From: Bradyrhizobium arachidis
GTDB taxonomy: Bacteria > Pseudomonadota > Alphaproteobacteria > Rhizobiales > Xanthobacteraceae
Assembly (NCBI RefSeq): GCF_024758505.1
Contig: NZ_CP077970.1
Location: forward strand, 6,014,001-6,078,000
Length of the DNA: 64,000 nt
Reading direction: 5' to 3'
In this document: one piece after another, positions 1 through 11,100 of the stretch
How the letters are laid out: each line of letters begins with the position of its first letter
Numbering within the stretch: the first letter of the stretch is position 1
Notes under the pieces: model-generated
What the model was told of the DNA's origin: nothing
Seen by the model: only the letters and a program-made list of their open reading frames with translations
Database searches by the model: none
Made by a program: the position numbers and the translations under genes

Positions 1-122
1 ATGTGCGCGCCGGCCTGCCATTGCGGAGCGCTTCCGCCCTCCACGCCGAACACAAGGCTCCGAATGTACGGCGTCTCCGCAGCAACCGACTGCACCTTGA
101 GTTTCAGCGGATGCGCGTCCAT
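1..122 (-). CDS. Partial PDR/VanB-type ferredoxin oxidoreductase (N-terminus only)
   Basis: Read on the minus strand from an ATG at 122, the frame stays open to the window edge, giving about 40 residues. They begin MDAHPLKLKVQSVAAETPYI and continue to a QAGAH motif. This resembles the first strands of the FMN/FAD-binding barrel of phthalate-dioxygenase-reductase and vanillate O-demethylase reductase proteins, where an (F)xAGAHI motif starts the flavin-binding domain. Such enzymes pass electrons from NAD(P)H through flavin and a 2Fe-2S centre to an oxygenase. An upstream in-frame alternative was excluded: the ATG at 130 is out of frame and soon hits a stop. A good promoter lies about 30 nt upstream. 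The family call rests only on the N-terminus, so the partner oxygenase and substrate are unknown. Confidence 0.5.
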   Translation of the reverse strand, partial: MDAHPLKLKVQSVAAETPYIRSLVFGVEGGSAPQWQAGAH

Positions 123-153
123 TCAGGCATCTCGAGTTATATGAATTTGCATA

Positions 154-182
154 TTTTTAGACATGTAATAATTTTTTGTCAA
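154..182 (-). promoter_or_regulatory. Sigma70-like promoter for the leftward partial gene
   Basis: On the minus strand a perfect TTGACA (182 to 177) is followed after 17 nt by TAAAAA (159 to 154). This sits in an AT-rich island, which is unusual in this GC-rich window. The expected transcription start near 147 would leave a 5' leader of about 25 nt before the ATG at 122. The arms ATATG and CATAT (139-154) flank the predicted start and could form an operator. It is a sequence match only. Confidence 0.5.
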
Positions 183-282
183 TCGGCACTGGGGGTGGGC
201 GGAGGCGGGCCGCGGCGTGGGAAGATGGGCTCGGAATGAGCGAAGTTCAGTTGTTTGGGAGGACCGCGCCCCAACTGCCGCT

Positions 283-384
283 GTCATGCCCCGGCTTGAC
301 CGGGGCATCCAGTACGCCGCGACCTCTCGGTTCAATCACTGCTGTCTCTGGAATACTGGATCGCCCGCCTTCGCGGGCGATGAC
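283..384. repeat. Palindromic intergenic repeat element (Bradyrhizobium type)
   Basis: The element opens with GTCAT and closes with ATGAC. It contains two perfect hairpins, ATGCCCCGG-CTTGA-CCGGGGCAT at 286-308 and ATCGCCCGC-CTTC-GCGGGCGAT at 360-381. The segments TCCAGTA (308-314) and TACTGGA (354-360) are complementary, so the whole can fold into a cloverleaf-like structure. From memory, this CCCCGGCTTGACCGGGG motif recurs in Bradyrhizobium intergenic regions. It fills the space downstream of tpsB, and no gene is supported in 123-437. Confidence 0.7.
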
Positions 385-437
385 GGCTGCGTGCGTGGAG
401 AAGCCGTCCGACTCTCGAACAGCAGGCCCTGCGCGCC

Positions 438-2138
438 TTACGACTTCCGCTTGCCGGGATCGCTGTCGGGGTTGTCCAGCTTCTGGAACATCAACAGCGG
501 GCGGAAGATGAATCGCGCATAGGCCTCGTAGTGGCGCTGGGTCGAGAGAGCGTACTTCAACGGCGTCGCGTAGCTCGCCTCGAAGGTCATCGACGGCGCG
601 TAGTTAAAGGAGAAGCCGGTCCCCACCGAGGCCAGTTCGACGATGCCCGGGAATGTCGAATAGACTGCGCCCCAATCGGCGAAAACGTAGGTATCAAAAC
701 CCCTGAGCCAGTTCGACCAGTTGTAGTGCAGCTCGGCGTTGACATAGTAGCCGCTGTCGCCCGCGACCGCGTTGGTCGGATAGCCGCGCACGGTAGTGGG
801 ACCGCCGATCGAAAAGATCTGGTCGCCCGGCAACAGTTTTTCCTGCGTGTACTGCCAGCTCGCCAGGAAATTGACGCTGAAGTTGGGCGGCCCGCCGGCC
901 GCCGAGGCGATCATCGAGCCGGTGTAGGTGTTGAAGGTGCGGTTGTTGCCCAGCACGTGGTCGTGCCATTCGATGTAGTTCACCGCGGGCGAAACGGTCA
1001 CCGAGTAGGTGTTGCCGAAGTTGGTCAGCGAGAAGCCGCCGGTGGCCTTGTCGTAATGGTCGTTGGTGACGGCAACGTCGACGAAGCGACTGATCGTCTT
1101 GCCTTCGGTCTCGGCGGCGTTGAGCAGCAGCATCCAGTTCTGGGTCACCCAGACCGGCTGGCTGAAATTGACCGAAGCCTGGCTCGAGCGTCCGGTCACG
1201 TCGAGTGCGACGAACGGCCCCTGGATGATCTTGATCTGGCCCTGCGTGTAGCTGACGCCGACGCGCCCGCCCCACGGGTTCACCGGGACGCTGTAGGCGA
1301 CGTTGCCGTTGAGGTTGCCGTCCGACCGTACGCCATAGAAGGTCAGACGGTCGTCGACGCCGAACAGGCCGTGGCGCTTGTAGAACATGCCGCCTTCCCA
1401 CCGGCCGGTATTCTGGACGCCCTGATTGTCCACGAAGAGCTGCCAGGTATCGACCGGCGGCTCGATGACCGCGAATTGCAGGTCGGTCAGGCCAAAATTC
1501 GTTCCCGGCTGTAACAGCGCCTTGATCTGCACGTCATTGGTCCGGTTGAACCAGATCACGTCCCGATTGAGCTTGGGAACGTCGAGCACCTCGCCGACGG
1601 GCTCCTTCACCCGCTGGAGGATGTAGTCGGTTCGGGTCTGCTGATTGCCCGTGACGGCCATCTTCTCGAGACGCCCTTCGGTGAGCTTGACGCGAACGAC
1701 GCCGTCCTTGGCATCCTGCTCCGGCAAGGTCGCGATCGCCGTGACGATGCCGCGCTCGGTATAGATGGCGTTGATGTCGGCGACGAGCTGGAGCAGCGTC
1801 GCAATGTCGGCGTCCTTGCCGACATATTTCTTCGCGATCTCGTCGAGCTCCGCCGGCGTGATGAATTTTGACGTGTCGAACTCGACCTTGCGCAGCTTGA
1901 ACTTGGGTCCGCCGGGCTTGAGCAGCGGGGCCTTTTCCCGCTCGCCGCCGATCACAGCGGGACCCTGGATCTTTGGCGGCGCGCTGCGCTGCTCGAGCTG
2001 CTGGCGCTGCCGGTCGATGTCGTTCTGGATCACGCCCGGATTGATTTGCTGGATCTGCGCGCGCGCAGCGACGTTGCAGGAAACTGCAAGTCCGATCCCC
2101 AGCGCTGCCCCCAGCCCCCGCATCGTCAATCCCGCCAC
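438..2138 (-). CDS. TpsB-type two-partner secretion outer-membrane transporter (ShlB/FhaC family)
   Basis: This predicted 16-strand outer-membrane barrel would export the TpsA protein encoded just upstream. An N-terminal signal peptide (MRGLGAALGIGLAVSC..., Ala-X-Ala site near residue 27) is followed by a Pro/Gln-rich plug-helix region (about 30-75). POTRA domains span about 80-235 and the barrel runs to about 545. The family's loop-6 signature VRGY is present near residue 448 (GGPTTVRGYP). The listed start is GTG at 2138; an in-frame ATG at 2123 begins the signal peptide more naturally and may be the true start. Most family members end right after the last strand, usually in Phe. Here a polar tail of about 18 residues (ending DNPDSDPGKRKS) follows the RFIF strand. 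It is the last gene of the tps operon. Confidence 0.9.
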   Translation of the reverse strand: MAGLTMRGLGAALGIGLAVSCNVAARAQIQQINPGVIQNDIDRQRQQLEQRSAPPKIQGPAVIGGEREKAPLLKPGGPKFKLRKVEFDTSKFITPAELDEIAKKYVGKDADIATLLQLVADINAIYTERGIVTAIATLPEQDAKDGVVRVKLTEGRLEKMAVTGNQQTRTDYILQRVKEPVGEVLDVPKLNRDVIWFNRTNDVQIKALLQPGTNFGLTDLQFAVIEPPVDTWQLFVDNQGVQNTGRWEGGMFYKRHGLFGVDDRLTFYGVRSDGNLNGNVAYSVPVNPWGGRVGVSYTQGQIKIIQGPFVALDVTGRSSQASVNFSQPVWVTQNWMLLLNAAETEGKTISRFVDVAVTNDHYDKATGGFSLTNFGNTYSVTVSPAVNYIEWHDHVLGNNRTFNTYTGSMIASAAGGPPNFSVNFLASWQYTQEKLLPGDQIFSIGGPTTVRGYPTNAVAGDSGYYVNAELHYNWSNWLRGFDTYVFADWGAVYSTFPGIVELASVGTGFSFNYAPSMTFEASYATPLKYALSTQRHYEAYARFIFRPLLMFQKLDNPDSDPGKRKS

Positions 2139-2176
2139 TCGATTCCGTTACTCGATCCCGTTACTCGATTCCGTTA
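2138..2176 (-). repeat. Three tandem 13-bp repeats carrying stop codons between tpsA and tpsB
   Basis: On the minus strand the unit TAACGGAATCGAG occurs three times without spacing (2176-2164, 2163-2151 with one change, 2150-2138). The first TAA is the tpsA stop. Because 13 is not a multiple of three, the three TAA triplets fall in all three frames. The DNA that follows (TGGCGGGATTGAC) looks like a decayed fourth copy and carries the candidate GTG start of tpsB. Confidence 0.85.
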
Positions 2177-5100
2177 CCTGGCTTCGGCGAAATGGCCGAG
2201 GTCCGGCTTCGCGATTCCAGTCACGGCCGCGTCCTTCCAGCCCGCGCGACCAGCGCGCTGGCCCTGCTGGTGACGGCGCAGCTTGCGCATGTCGCTCAAC
2301 CCTTCAACGTTGACGGCAGGGCCCGATCCGATCGCCTCGACCGGCCGCGGCGTCAGCAGCGCGTCCAGCCGCGCATGGCCGGAGAGGCCGAGCAGGTAGA
2401 ACGACCCTGCCCCGCTCTTCTGCGCGAGCCAGGTGTCGATCGTCTCGTAACCCTCGCCGTCGACCGACACGTTGCGCAGCATGCTGGCGCCGGTGAAGGC
2501 ATTGCAGCAGGTGTGCGACGACCCGTAGTTGGTGACGGTCGCCGAGACGTCGCCCGAGTAGAACACCACGTAGCTGTTGCTGATGTTGGCGTTGCCGATC
2601 TGGCTCATCGTGAACACGCCGTCGGGCTGGTAGAGTTGCAAGGTCGGCCAGGCCGACGGCGCCGGGGAGCGGTTGTTCAGCAGCACCTGCTGGGTTGCCG
2701 TGGTCAGCATCAACTGGCCGGGCACGTAGCCGTTCACGATCGTGACGGCCGGCGCGTCCGTGATGAAGGTCGCGTCCACAACCCTGAACTGGTTGATGAT
2801 GATCGCGTCCGGATCGATGAAGACGTTGGCCGTCGTCGCCGTCCCGCCATTGTAGCCGGTGATGTTCATGATCAGCGGGATCGACGGGTTGGATTTGATC
2901 TGCTCGCCCTTGACGTTGATCGTGTTGGCGGCGAGGTCGAGCTCCTTGACCACGCTGACGAAGTTGATGGTCAGGTCGTTCGGCGAGGACAGCTTGACCG
3001 TGTTGCCGCGGATGCGATCGAGCGCGATCGATCCGGCCGATTCGAAATGCGTGTCGCCATTGGCCGAGAGCGATCCGCCGCGGATCGAGCCGGCATCGGA
3101 GCGCAGATTGATGTCGCCGGCATCACCCGGAATGCCATTGGTTGTGAGCTGGCTGAACACGATGTCGCCGTGGGCGTGGAGCGACTGCGTGCCGCCGCTC
3201 ACGGCCGTGCCGAGCGTGATGCCGCCGGTCGTCGCGGTGAGGCCGAGCGTGCCCGCAACCTCAAGATTATCCCAGCGCACGATCTGGCCCTGGAGCAGTG
3301 CATTGCCGGTGGCCGCCGTCAAATTATGGCCGGTGTTGGAGGTCGCCGCGATCAGGCTCACGGAGCCGTGGGCGTCGACCGAGCCCTGCGTGATCACGCC
3401 GCCCGAGGTCACCGTCTGCGCGAGCAGGAAGCCGGTGTCGGCGTTGACGTTGATGCTGCCGGCATCGCCGGTCACGCCGGTTGCGGTCAGCGCGTTGAAC
3501 GTCACGTTCTGATGGGCGTGGATCGTCTGCGTGCCGCCGCTTTGCGCCGTCTTGAGGGTGATGCTGTCCTGGCTGGAGGTGATGGCGAGCGTCTTGGCGA
3601 CATCAAGCGTGTTCCAGTTGACCGCACCATTCGCGGTGAGCGAGCCGGATCCGGTCGCCGCCGACAGCGTGTTGCCGGTGATGGCCGTGGCTGCCGCCAG
3701 TGTCGCCGAGCCGTGGGCGTTGACCGAGCCCTGCGTGGTGACGCCGCCCGAGGTCACCGTCTGCGCCAGGATGAAGCCGGTGTCGGCGTTGACGTTGATG
3801 CTGCCGTCATCGCCGGTCACGCCGGTTGCGGTGAGCGCGTTGAACGTCACGTTCTGATGGGCATGGATCGTCTGCGTGCCGCCGCTCTGCGCCGTCTTGA
3901 AGACGATGCTGTCCTGGCCCGAGGTAATGCCGAGCACCTTCGCGACATCAAGCGTGTTCCAGTTGACCGCACCGGTCGCGGTGAGCGAACCGGAGCCAGT
4001 CGCCGCCGACAGCGTGTTGCCGGTGATGGTCGTACCGGCCGCCAGCGTCGCCGAGCCGTGCGCCGCGACCGCGCCCTGCGTGGTGACGCCGCCCGAGGAG
4101 ACCGTCTGCGCGAGGATGAAGCCATTGTCGGCCGTGACGTCGATGTTGCCGGCGTCAAGCGTCGCACCGGTCGTGGTCAGCGCCTTGAACGTGACGTTCT
4201 GGCTGGCATGGACGGTCTGCGAGCCGCTGCTGTCGGCGGTGCCGATGACGATGCTGCCGCCATTGGTGACCGCACGGAAGCTGCCGGAGGCCCCGCTCGC
4301 CGTGCCGGCCAGCACCTGGTCCATCGTCAGGCCTGACGTGCCGAGCATGTCGACATTGCCCTTGACCGCCGAGAGCAGCGTCGCCTCGGTCCCGGTCAGG
4401 GCCTTGAGGTAGATGCCTCCATCGCTCGTGCTTGCCGATAACAGCGCCGCGTTGAAGTCGAGCCGCCTGGCCGAGCTGCCGATGCCGTTCGACGCCGAGA
4501 GCGAGAGACCGGCGCCGGTGCCGGACGCGATGAAGCTGGTCTGGCCGTCGCCGTTGCCGAGGATCGCACCCGGCGCACTGACGCCACCCGCGCTGACGAC
4601 GATCGACGGCGCATTGCCGGCCGCGGCATAGGAGGCCTGCGAGTTGAGCTGGCCGATGGTCGCATCGCCCGTGGTCGCGACCGAGATCACGCCCGCGGCA
4701 TCGATCGCCGACCAGGCGCCCATCGACAGCGTCGCCGAGGCCAACGTCACCGCGCCCGTGCTGCTGGACGCCACCACCGGCGCTGCGTTGGTGCCGGCTG
4801 CGAACGTGATGGCGCCGTTCGCCAGCAACTGCATCAGGCCGACGCTGGAGACATCGGCGTTGATGGCGAGCGCGCCGACCGTCACGTTCAGCGTCAGCGC
4901 GCCGCCCGCCGACAGCGTGCCCCAGGTGCCGGTCGCACCGATCGTGAGATCGCCCGACGGCGCCAAAATGCTGACGTTGCCGACGGCGGAGCCGGTGACG
5001 GCGCCTGAGATTTGCACCTGCAGGGGTTGAAAGGCCGAGCCGTTGAAGCCGATGCTGCCGCCGGCGCGCAGATCGAGCTCCGAACCCACCATATGCACCG

Positions 5101-8100
5101 CCGTGCGGTCGGTGAACCCGGCCTCGGCATAGATGCTACCGGTCGCCGTCAACTGGATCGCGCCGCTCGCCGAGATGTTGCCGAGGATGAGATCGCCGGT
5201 TGTCTGCTTCAGATAGATGCCCTGCCCGGCCGAGACCTGATCAAGCCGATCCGTCGTCGGGTTCGTGAATGCGACCTGGAGCGCGTTCGCGTTGGCCGCG
5301 GGGTCGCTGCCGGCGGTGCCCGCGCTTCCGATGTTGCCGTGCTCGGCGATCAGGGTCAGGTTGGGAATATCGCCCGAGATCACCGGCACGCCGGTCACAC
5401 CGTTGGAAATGCTGCCGACGACATTGAGCTTGACGTCGCCGGTGCCGGTGACCTGGACGCCATTGGCCTGTGCGGCGCTCATCGAACCGTAGTTCGACGC
5501 CGTGATGCCGCCGAGCGCGAGATTGTGCAGGCTGCCGAGATAGATCTGCGACTGCGCCTTGGCCGAGACCGCCGTCGGGTCGTCGAGCACGACGAGGCTC
5601 TGCTGCGACACGCTGACCGAATAGGTCACGATGTGGCTCGTGGGATCCTCGACCGCGTGGACGGTGAGCTGCCCGGGACCGGCCGAGGCAAGCAGCCCCT
5701 TCTGCGCCGCCGTGAGCGACGAGGAATTGACGCTGGTGAAGCTGAAGGTCTCCGGCAGGGCCAGATTGCCGATCGAGCCGTTCGGCGCGTAGAGCATGAC
5801 CTGGCTCGCCTGGATGTTCGGCTTGAGATCGTCGATCGGCGGCGGCGTCGCGCCGACGGCAGACGACGAGACCGTATAGGCGAGCTGGTCATGCGTCCAC
5901 TGCGAGCCCGCCGTGATGATGGTGTAGACCTTCTCGGTCGACGCCAGCGTGTATCGGTAGTTCGCGTTGTAGCTCCCGAGCGCCGTTTGCAGCGCCGTAT
6001 TGGTCGGCATGCGCTGATCGGCCGGAGCGACGTTCTGGAACAGATTGGAGAACAGGTTGGTTGCGAGCGTGGCGCCGAACAGGGTCGTCAGCGAGTCCGT
6101 GAGCTCGGCCGTTGACTTGATGCCCAGCAGGAACTGATCCCTCTGGAGCCGCGCCATGGCCTCGGCCTGCATGTCGGCCGCCTGGACGTTGGACGGATCG
6201 ATGCCGAGCTTGGCGGCGACCTGCGCCCGCAGCACGGTCTGACCGATCGCGCTATAGACGCAGTCGGTGGCGCAGTTGGTGAAGACGACGTTCTTGAGCT
6301 GGAAGTAGTCATTGTAGGCCGCCGTGACCATCGACTGGTAGCTGTTGACGGCTGTCGTGGCGGCGTTGCCGCTGAGCAGATCGAGGCTGGTCCAGACGCT
6401 CTGGAGATGCGCGCTCTGCGCCGCGGTGAGACCGACCGCCGTTTGTCCGTTGAGGATGCTGGCGCGGTTGCCGTCGGAGCCCGCGGCCTCCAGGAAGACC
6501 GGGCCGCCGGTCGACGAAATCGTGCCGAGCCGCAGGTCGCCCTTCGACTGCACGATGTAGGTGCCGGTGGCCGACGCGCTGTTGAGAACGCCGCCGTCGA
6601 CGCTGCCGTCGACCAGCGTCGTGCCCGTCGCCTGGATCACCAGCGGATTGATGTTGGTGAGCACGGTGGCGCCGTTGCTGACGCCGGTCTTCGCACCGAT
6701 CGCTCCACCGGTGGAGTTGATCTCGATGTTCTTGCCGACCACGACGGGGTTGGCGACGTCGTAGGCGGACGCCGAATTGATGTCACCGGTCGCCGAGATG
6801 AAGACGCTGCCCTGCGGCGCGTTGCCGGACACCGTCGGAGCCACCTTCACCTGGTTGATCGAGAGCGCGCCTACCGCTGCGATCGCGATGTCGTTGTCGA
6901 TCGAATTGGCGGTGAGGCTGCCACCATAGACCTGCACCTGGACGGGAGCCCCGCCCGCGCCGATCTTGCCGATGCCACCCGGAGCGGACAGCGTCACGCT
7001 CGTCCCCGATATCACCGGATTGTTGGCATTCGCACCGACCGTGATCGACGAGTTTGCGCCGGTCGCGGCGACCGTGGTCGTGCCCTGGAGATTGTTGATC
7101 GGACCGTTGATGACGATGCTGGAGTTCGAATTGACTGCAACCGTACTGGTGCCGCCGCCGTTGAACTGGATGTTGATCGGGTTCGACGCCTTGACCGTGT
7201 TGGTCAGGGTCAACGTGATGTGGTCCCAGATCTCCTGGTACCAGTCGTAGTGGCCGTCTGCGCCGCAGCACTTGCCGGCTGTCGTGTTGTAACCGCCGCC
7301 GTGATACGAGCCGCTCGCGGTGACGACCTCCTGGAAGTTGCTGCTCTGCAACTGGCCGGTGGTACCGCCACCGGTGGCCTGCTGCACGTTCGAAACCAGA
7401 CTGTAGGTGCGGACGAAGGAGCTGCCGGTTACGGGATCGCGCGAGGTATAGTGCCAGCCATAGTCGAACTGCGTGCTGGTCGCCGGACGCTCGAGCGTCG
7501 CCGTATCGACCCACTGGTAATACATGTTGGCTTGCGGCGTGTATTGCAGGCCCGCCGTGCCGCTGACGCCGGTCAGCATCGAGGCGGTGTACTGGCTCGC
7601 ATTGACGCTGTTGGTCTGATACGTCGACACCTGCTGGCCGCCGGCCGCGGCCGGATTGTACACGTACCACGTCGTCTGCTGCTTGAGCTGGTCGACGATC
7701 TGGATCACGCTGGCGGCGCTGACGCCGGTGTTGATGGTGTTGGTGACGAGCTGGAGACCGGTGGTGTTGTGCACGTTGATCGTGCCGGCGCCGCCGTTGA
7801 TGATGATGTTGCCCTGCGAGACGTTGTTCTCGGTCGAAGTCGAGATGATCCTGCCGTTCAGGTAGACGTAGCCGCCCGAGCCCTGCACCACGCTGTTCAG
7901 TATGATCTGGTCGGTCGCGGCATTGTACTTGGCGCCAACCAGCACGTCGGTGCTGGTGTCCTTCGTCAGATATTGCGTCAGGTCGACATAGTTGCCGTGC
8001 TGGGCATTGGTCTGGGCCTGCGCAAAGGCCTTGCTGTCGCCCTTGAGCAAATTGATGGCGTTGAGCGCGGCGTTGTCGATATTGACCGAATAATTGCTGC

Positions 8101-11100
8101 TCGAGCCGCTCTGGATGGTGCCGTTGACGTTGAGCACCGACGCCGACAGGATGATCGCCTTGCCGACGATGAACGGCGCGTTGGCCGGCGGGCTGATCGC
8201 CGTGTTGGCGGTCTTCGGCGTGATTACGTCATTCTGGATGTTGATGACCTGGAAGTAGGCCGCGCATCCCGAGCAATTGAATGGGGTCTGGTAATCGCCG
8301 CTGTTGGTATAAACGCCCTGGTTATCGTAGGTCGTCTTCTCCCATGGCGCGGTGCTGATGGTCTGACGCGTCGGCCCCTCGATCGTCGCGAGCGTGCTGG
8401 TGCTGCCGACGCTGCCGCCGCCATTGTTCGGCGTACCGTTCCCCGTCGGCAGGAAGATCGCCGAATAGAGCGAACGTCCGTCGTAGTACAGTTCCAGCAT
8501 GCGCGCGGTAAAGATCGTGCTGTTGGAGGCCGTGCCGGCAACACCCTCACTGCCGGACGCGCAGCAATAATAGAAATACGGGTGATTGCCGCCGCTGGCG
8601 ATGTGCACGCCGGTGTCATAGGCGCCATAGGCGCCGAGATAGGTCGCCGCTGCCATCACCGCCGTCAGCGTGTCGTTGTCGTCCGGCTTGTACTGGACGT
8701 TGGCCCATTGCGAGGCCACGTCGTGGTTGGTGGTGAAGATGCTGCCGACGCCGCCATTGAAGGTGAACGAGCCGTTCGGCACCACCATCTGGATCGTCGC
8801 CGCATCGAGCGTCTGCGACGCCACGACGTTGCCAAGGCTGTTGGTGATCTTGAGCAGGCCGTTCTGGTTGGTGACGACGCCGTCGAAATAGATGTCGGGC
8901 GTGCGGGTCAGCGTGTTGCCGTTCTGGTCGACGCCAAGGCCGGTGTTGGGGTCCTTGCGGTTGTAGGTCGCGGAGATGTCGATGATCGGCGTCGCGCTGG
9001 GCGAGGCGTTGAAGGTGACATTGGAGTGCGAGTCCGGATCGACATGGTCGATCTGCCGGTAGGTGATGTTGCCGCCGGTCACGTTGGTGACCGTGAGGTT
9101 GCGCACGGCGACGAAGTCGAGGCCCTGGTTCTCGATCTTGATCATGGGCGAGCTGCGCGCGTTGACAGACGGCGCGGTGTGGCCCGCATCGCTGTTCCCG
9201 GTCAGCTTCTGCGCCAGGATCGAGACGTTGCCGGCGGACACCAGGATGTCGCCGAACGCGAAGGCGTTGCCGGACGCGTTGGCGGCGAACGGCGCCTGCT
9301 GGATCAGCGTGTTGATCTGGCGCTGGATGTCACCGGTCGGATCGGAGCCGGTAAACATGATCGCGGGCTGCCTCTGGGCGAGCGCGGTTTGAACCTGCGT
9401 TGTGGTCAATCCGCTCAGCGAGACGAGCTGGGACACGATCGTCTGGTAGGGATTGAAGCCGCCGACGATGGTATACTGGATCTTCTGGTTGTTCCAGCTC
9501 ATCACCGGGCTGAAGTGATTGACGTCCTGGACGTACTGCAGTGAGAGCGGATCGTACGGGCTCGTGGTCGACAACGTCGGCGCGCTGGCGCCGAGCGCGA
9601 TCGTGATGGTCTCGTCATTGTGGATGCCGGCGACCACGAGGCCGTTGAGCGCAACGTCGCCGGTGCCGCTAGTGTGGCTGTGGTTGTCGCTGTTCTTGGC
9701 GCTGAAAATGTCCAGGTACGGATTGTAATTGCTGCCATTGCCGGCGGCCGCGACCAGGCCCTGGGTTGCACCCAGAAAGATGTCGCGCGCGCCGAGCACC
9801 TTTGAGCTGTCGGCCAGCGTCAGGCTCGTGGTGTCGGCTGCATTGGCCGTGCCGCGATAGAGTGTGGAGATCGGAATCGCCGTGTTGTTGTAGACGACCG
9901 TCGTCGCGGTCGCCTGCACGCTGGAGTAGACGGTGCCGTCGCCGGCAAGGCCCGCATACATATTGATCTGGCCCCAGGCCTCGACCGTCGAGCTGGAGCC
10001 GAGGTTGACGGCCTGGGTCGCATGGACCCAGCTGTTGGTGCTGGCGCCGACGCCGGCGATCGCGCCGTAGAGGCTGGCATTGGCGTTGTTGGCCGCCGCC
10101 ATCCGTGAAGCCGAGCCGATATAGATGTTGCCGGCACTGAACAGCTCGCGCGCCTGAATGTTGACCGTGAGCGTGGCATTCGCGGTCATGTCGGATTCGG
10201 CGCCGCCGCCGGCGAACAGGCTGGCCGTCGCCAGGCTCGCCGTATCGGTCGTGTTGAGCGTGTTGTAGGCCTCGATGTTGATCACCGCCGTCGACGACCG
10301 CGGATCGTCGTTGAGGCTCAAAATCGTGCCGGCGTCGATGTTGGTGTTGACGGTCTGGGTAACGTTGGAGCTGCTGAGCGCGGCAGCGCCCGAGAACGAG
10401 CCGCCGGAGCCCGAACGCGCGCCGCCGCCGGCCTGGTTGACGATGTCGTTGGCGATGACGACCATGTCGCCGCCCGCCGAATTGATGATGAGATGGGTCC
10501 CCACCTCGGCTGTCGTGGTCGAGGTGACGTCGTTCTGCGCCTTGCCGGCGGAGACGCCCGCCGTAGACGCCTGGTAGGCGTCTCCGCTCGCCGCATAATT
10601 CGTCGTGCGCGTGGCCTTGATGCTAAGGCCGCCGAAATAGAGCGTCTGGTCGGTCGTGTCGCCATTGATCATGGCGTCGGTCACGGCCGTGCTGCTGGTC
10701 GTCGCGACCGCAGCAGCGCCGGCATAAGTGCCGCCCGCGCCGACGATCGCATTGGCGACGTTGGTATCCGTGCCCGTGGCGGTGATCTGGAGAATGCCAG
10801 TATTGGACGCCGACGTGATCGCGTCAGCACCGAGATAGGCGTGGGTGTGGGCGTTGGACGAGGTCTGTGCGACGCTCGCGCCCAGGGCCAGGAACCCGGT
10901 CGAGAGGCCGGTCGCCTCGGCGTATTGGCTGCTGTCGTTCTGGGCCGCGATAACCACATCGGCGTTGGGAAGCGTGATCCCGGTCCCGCCATAGGCCTTG
11001 ACAGTGACGTTCTGCGACGCCCTCGCGTAGCTTCCTTGCGCGCCGATCAGCGAGCCGCCGCCGCCCGCGAGCGACCAGGCGTAGGTGGTCGTGCCGCCGG

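Noticed and set aside
3..239. 78-codon plus-strand frame at the left edge
   Set aside because: It is antisense to the oxidoreductase N-terminus and runs through its promoter; no family match or ribosome site is seen.
3157..4300. CRISPR-like array
   Set aside because: The regular repeats are 345-bp coding units without short spacers and continue the TpsA frame; no cas gene is present.
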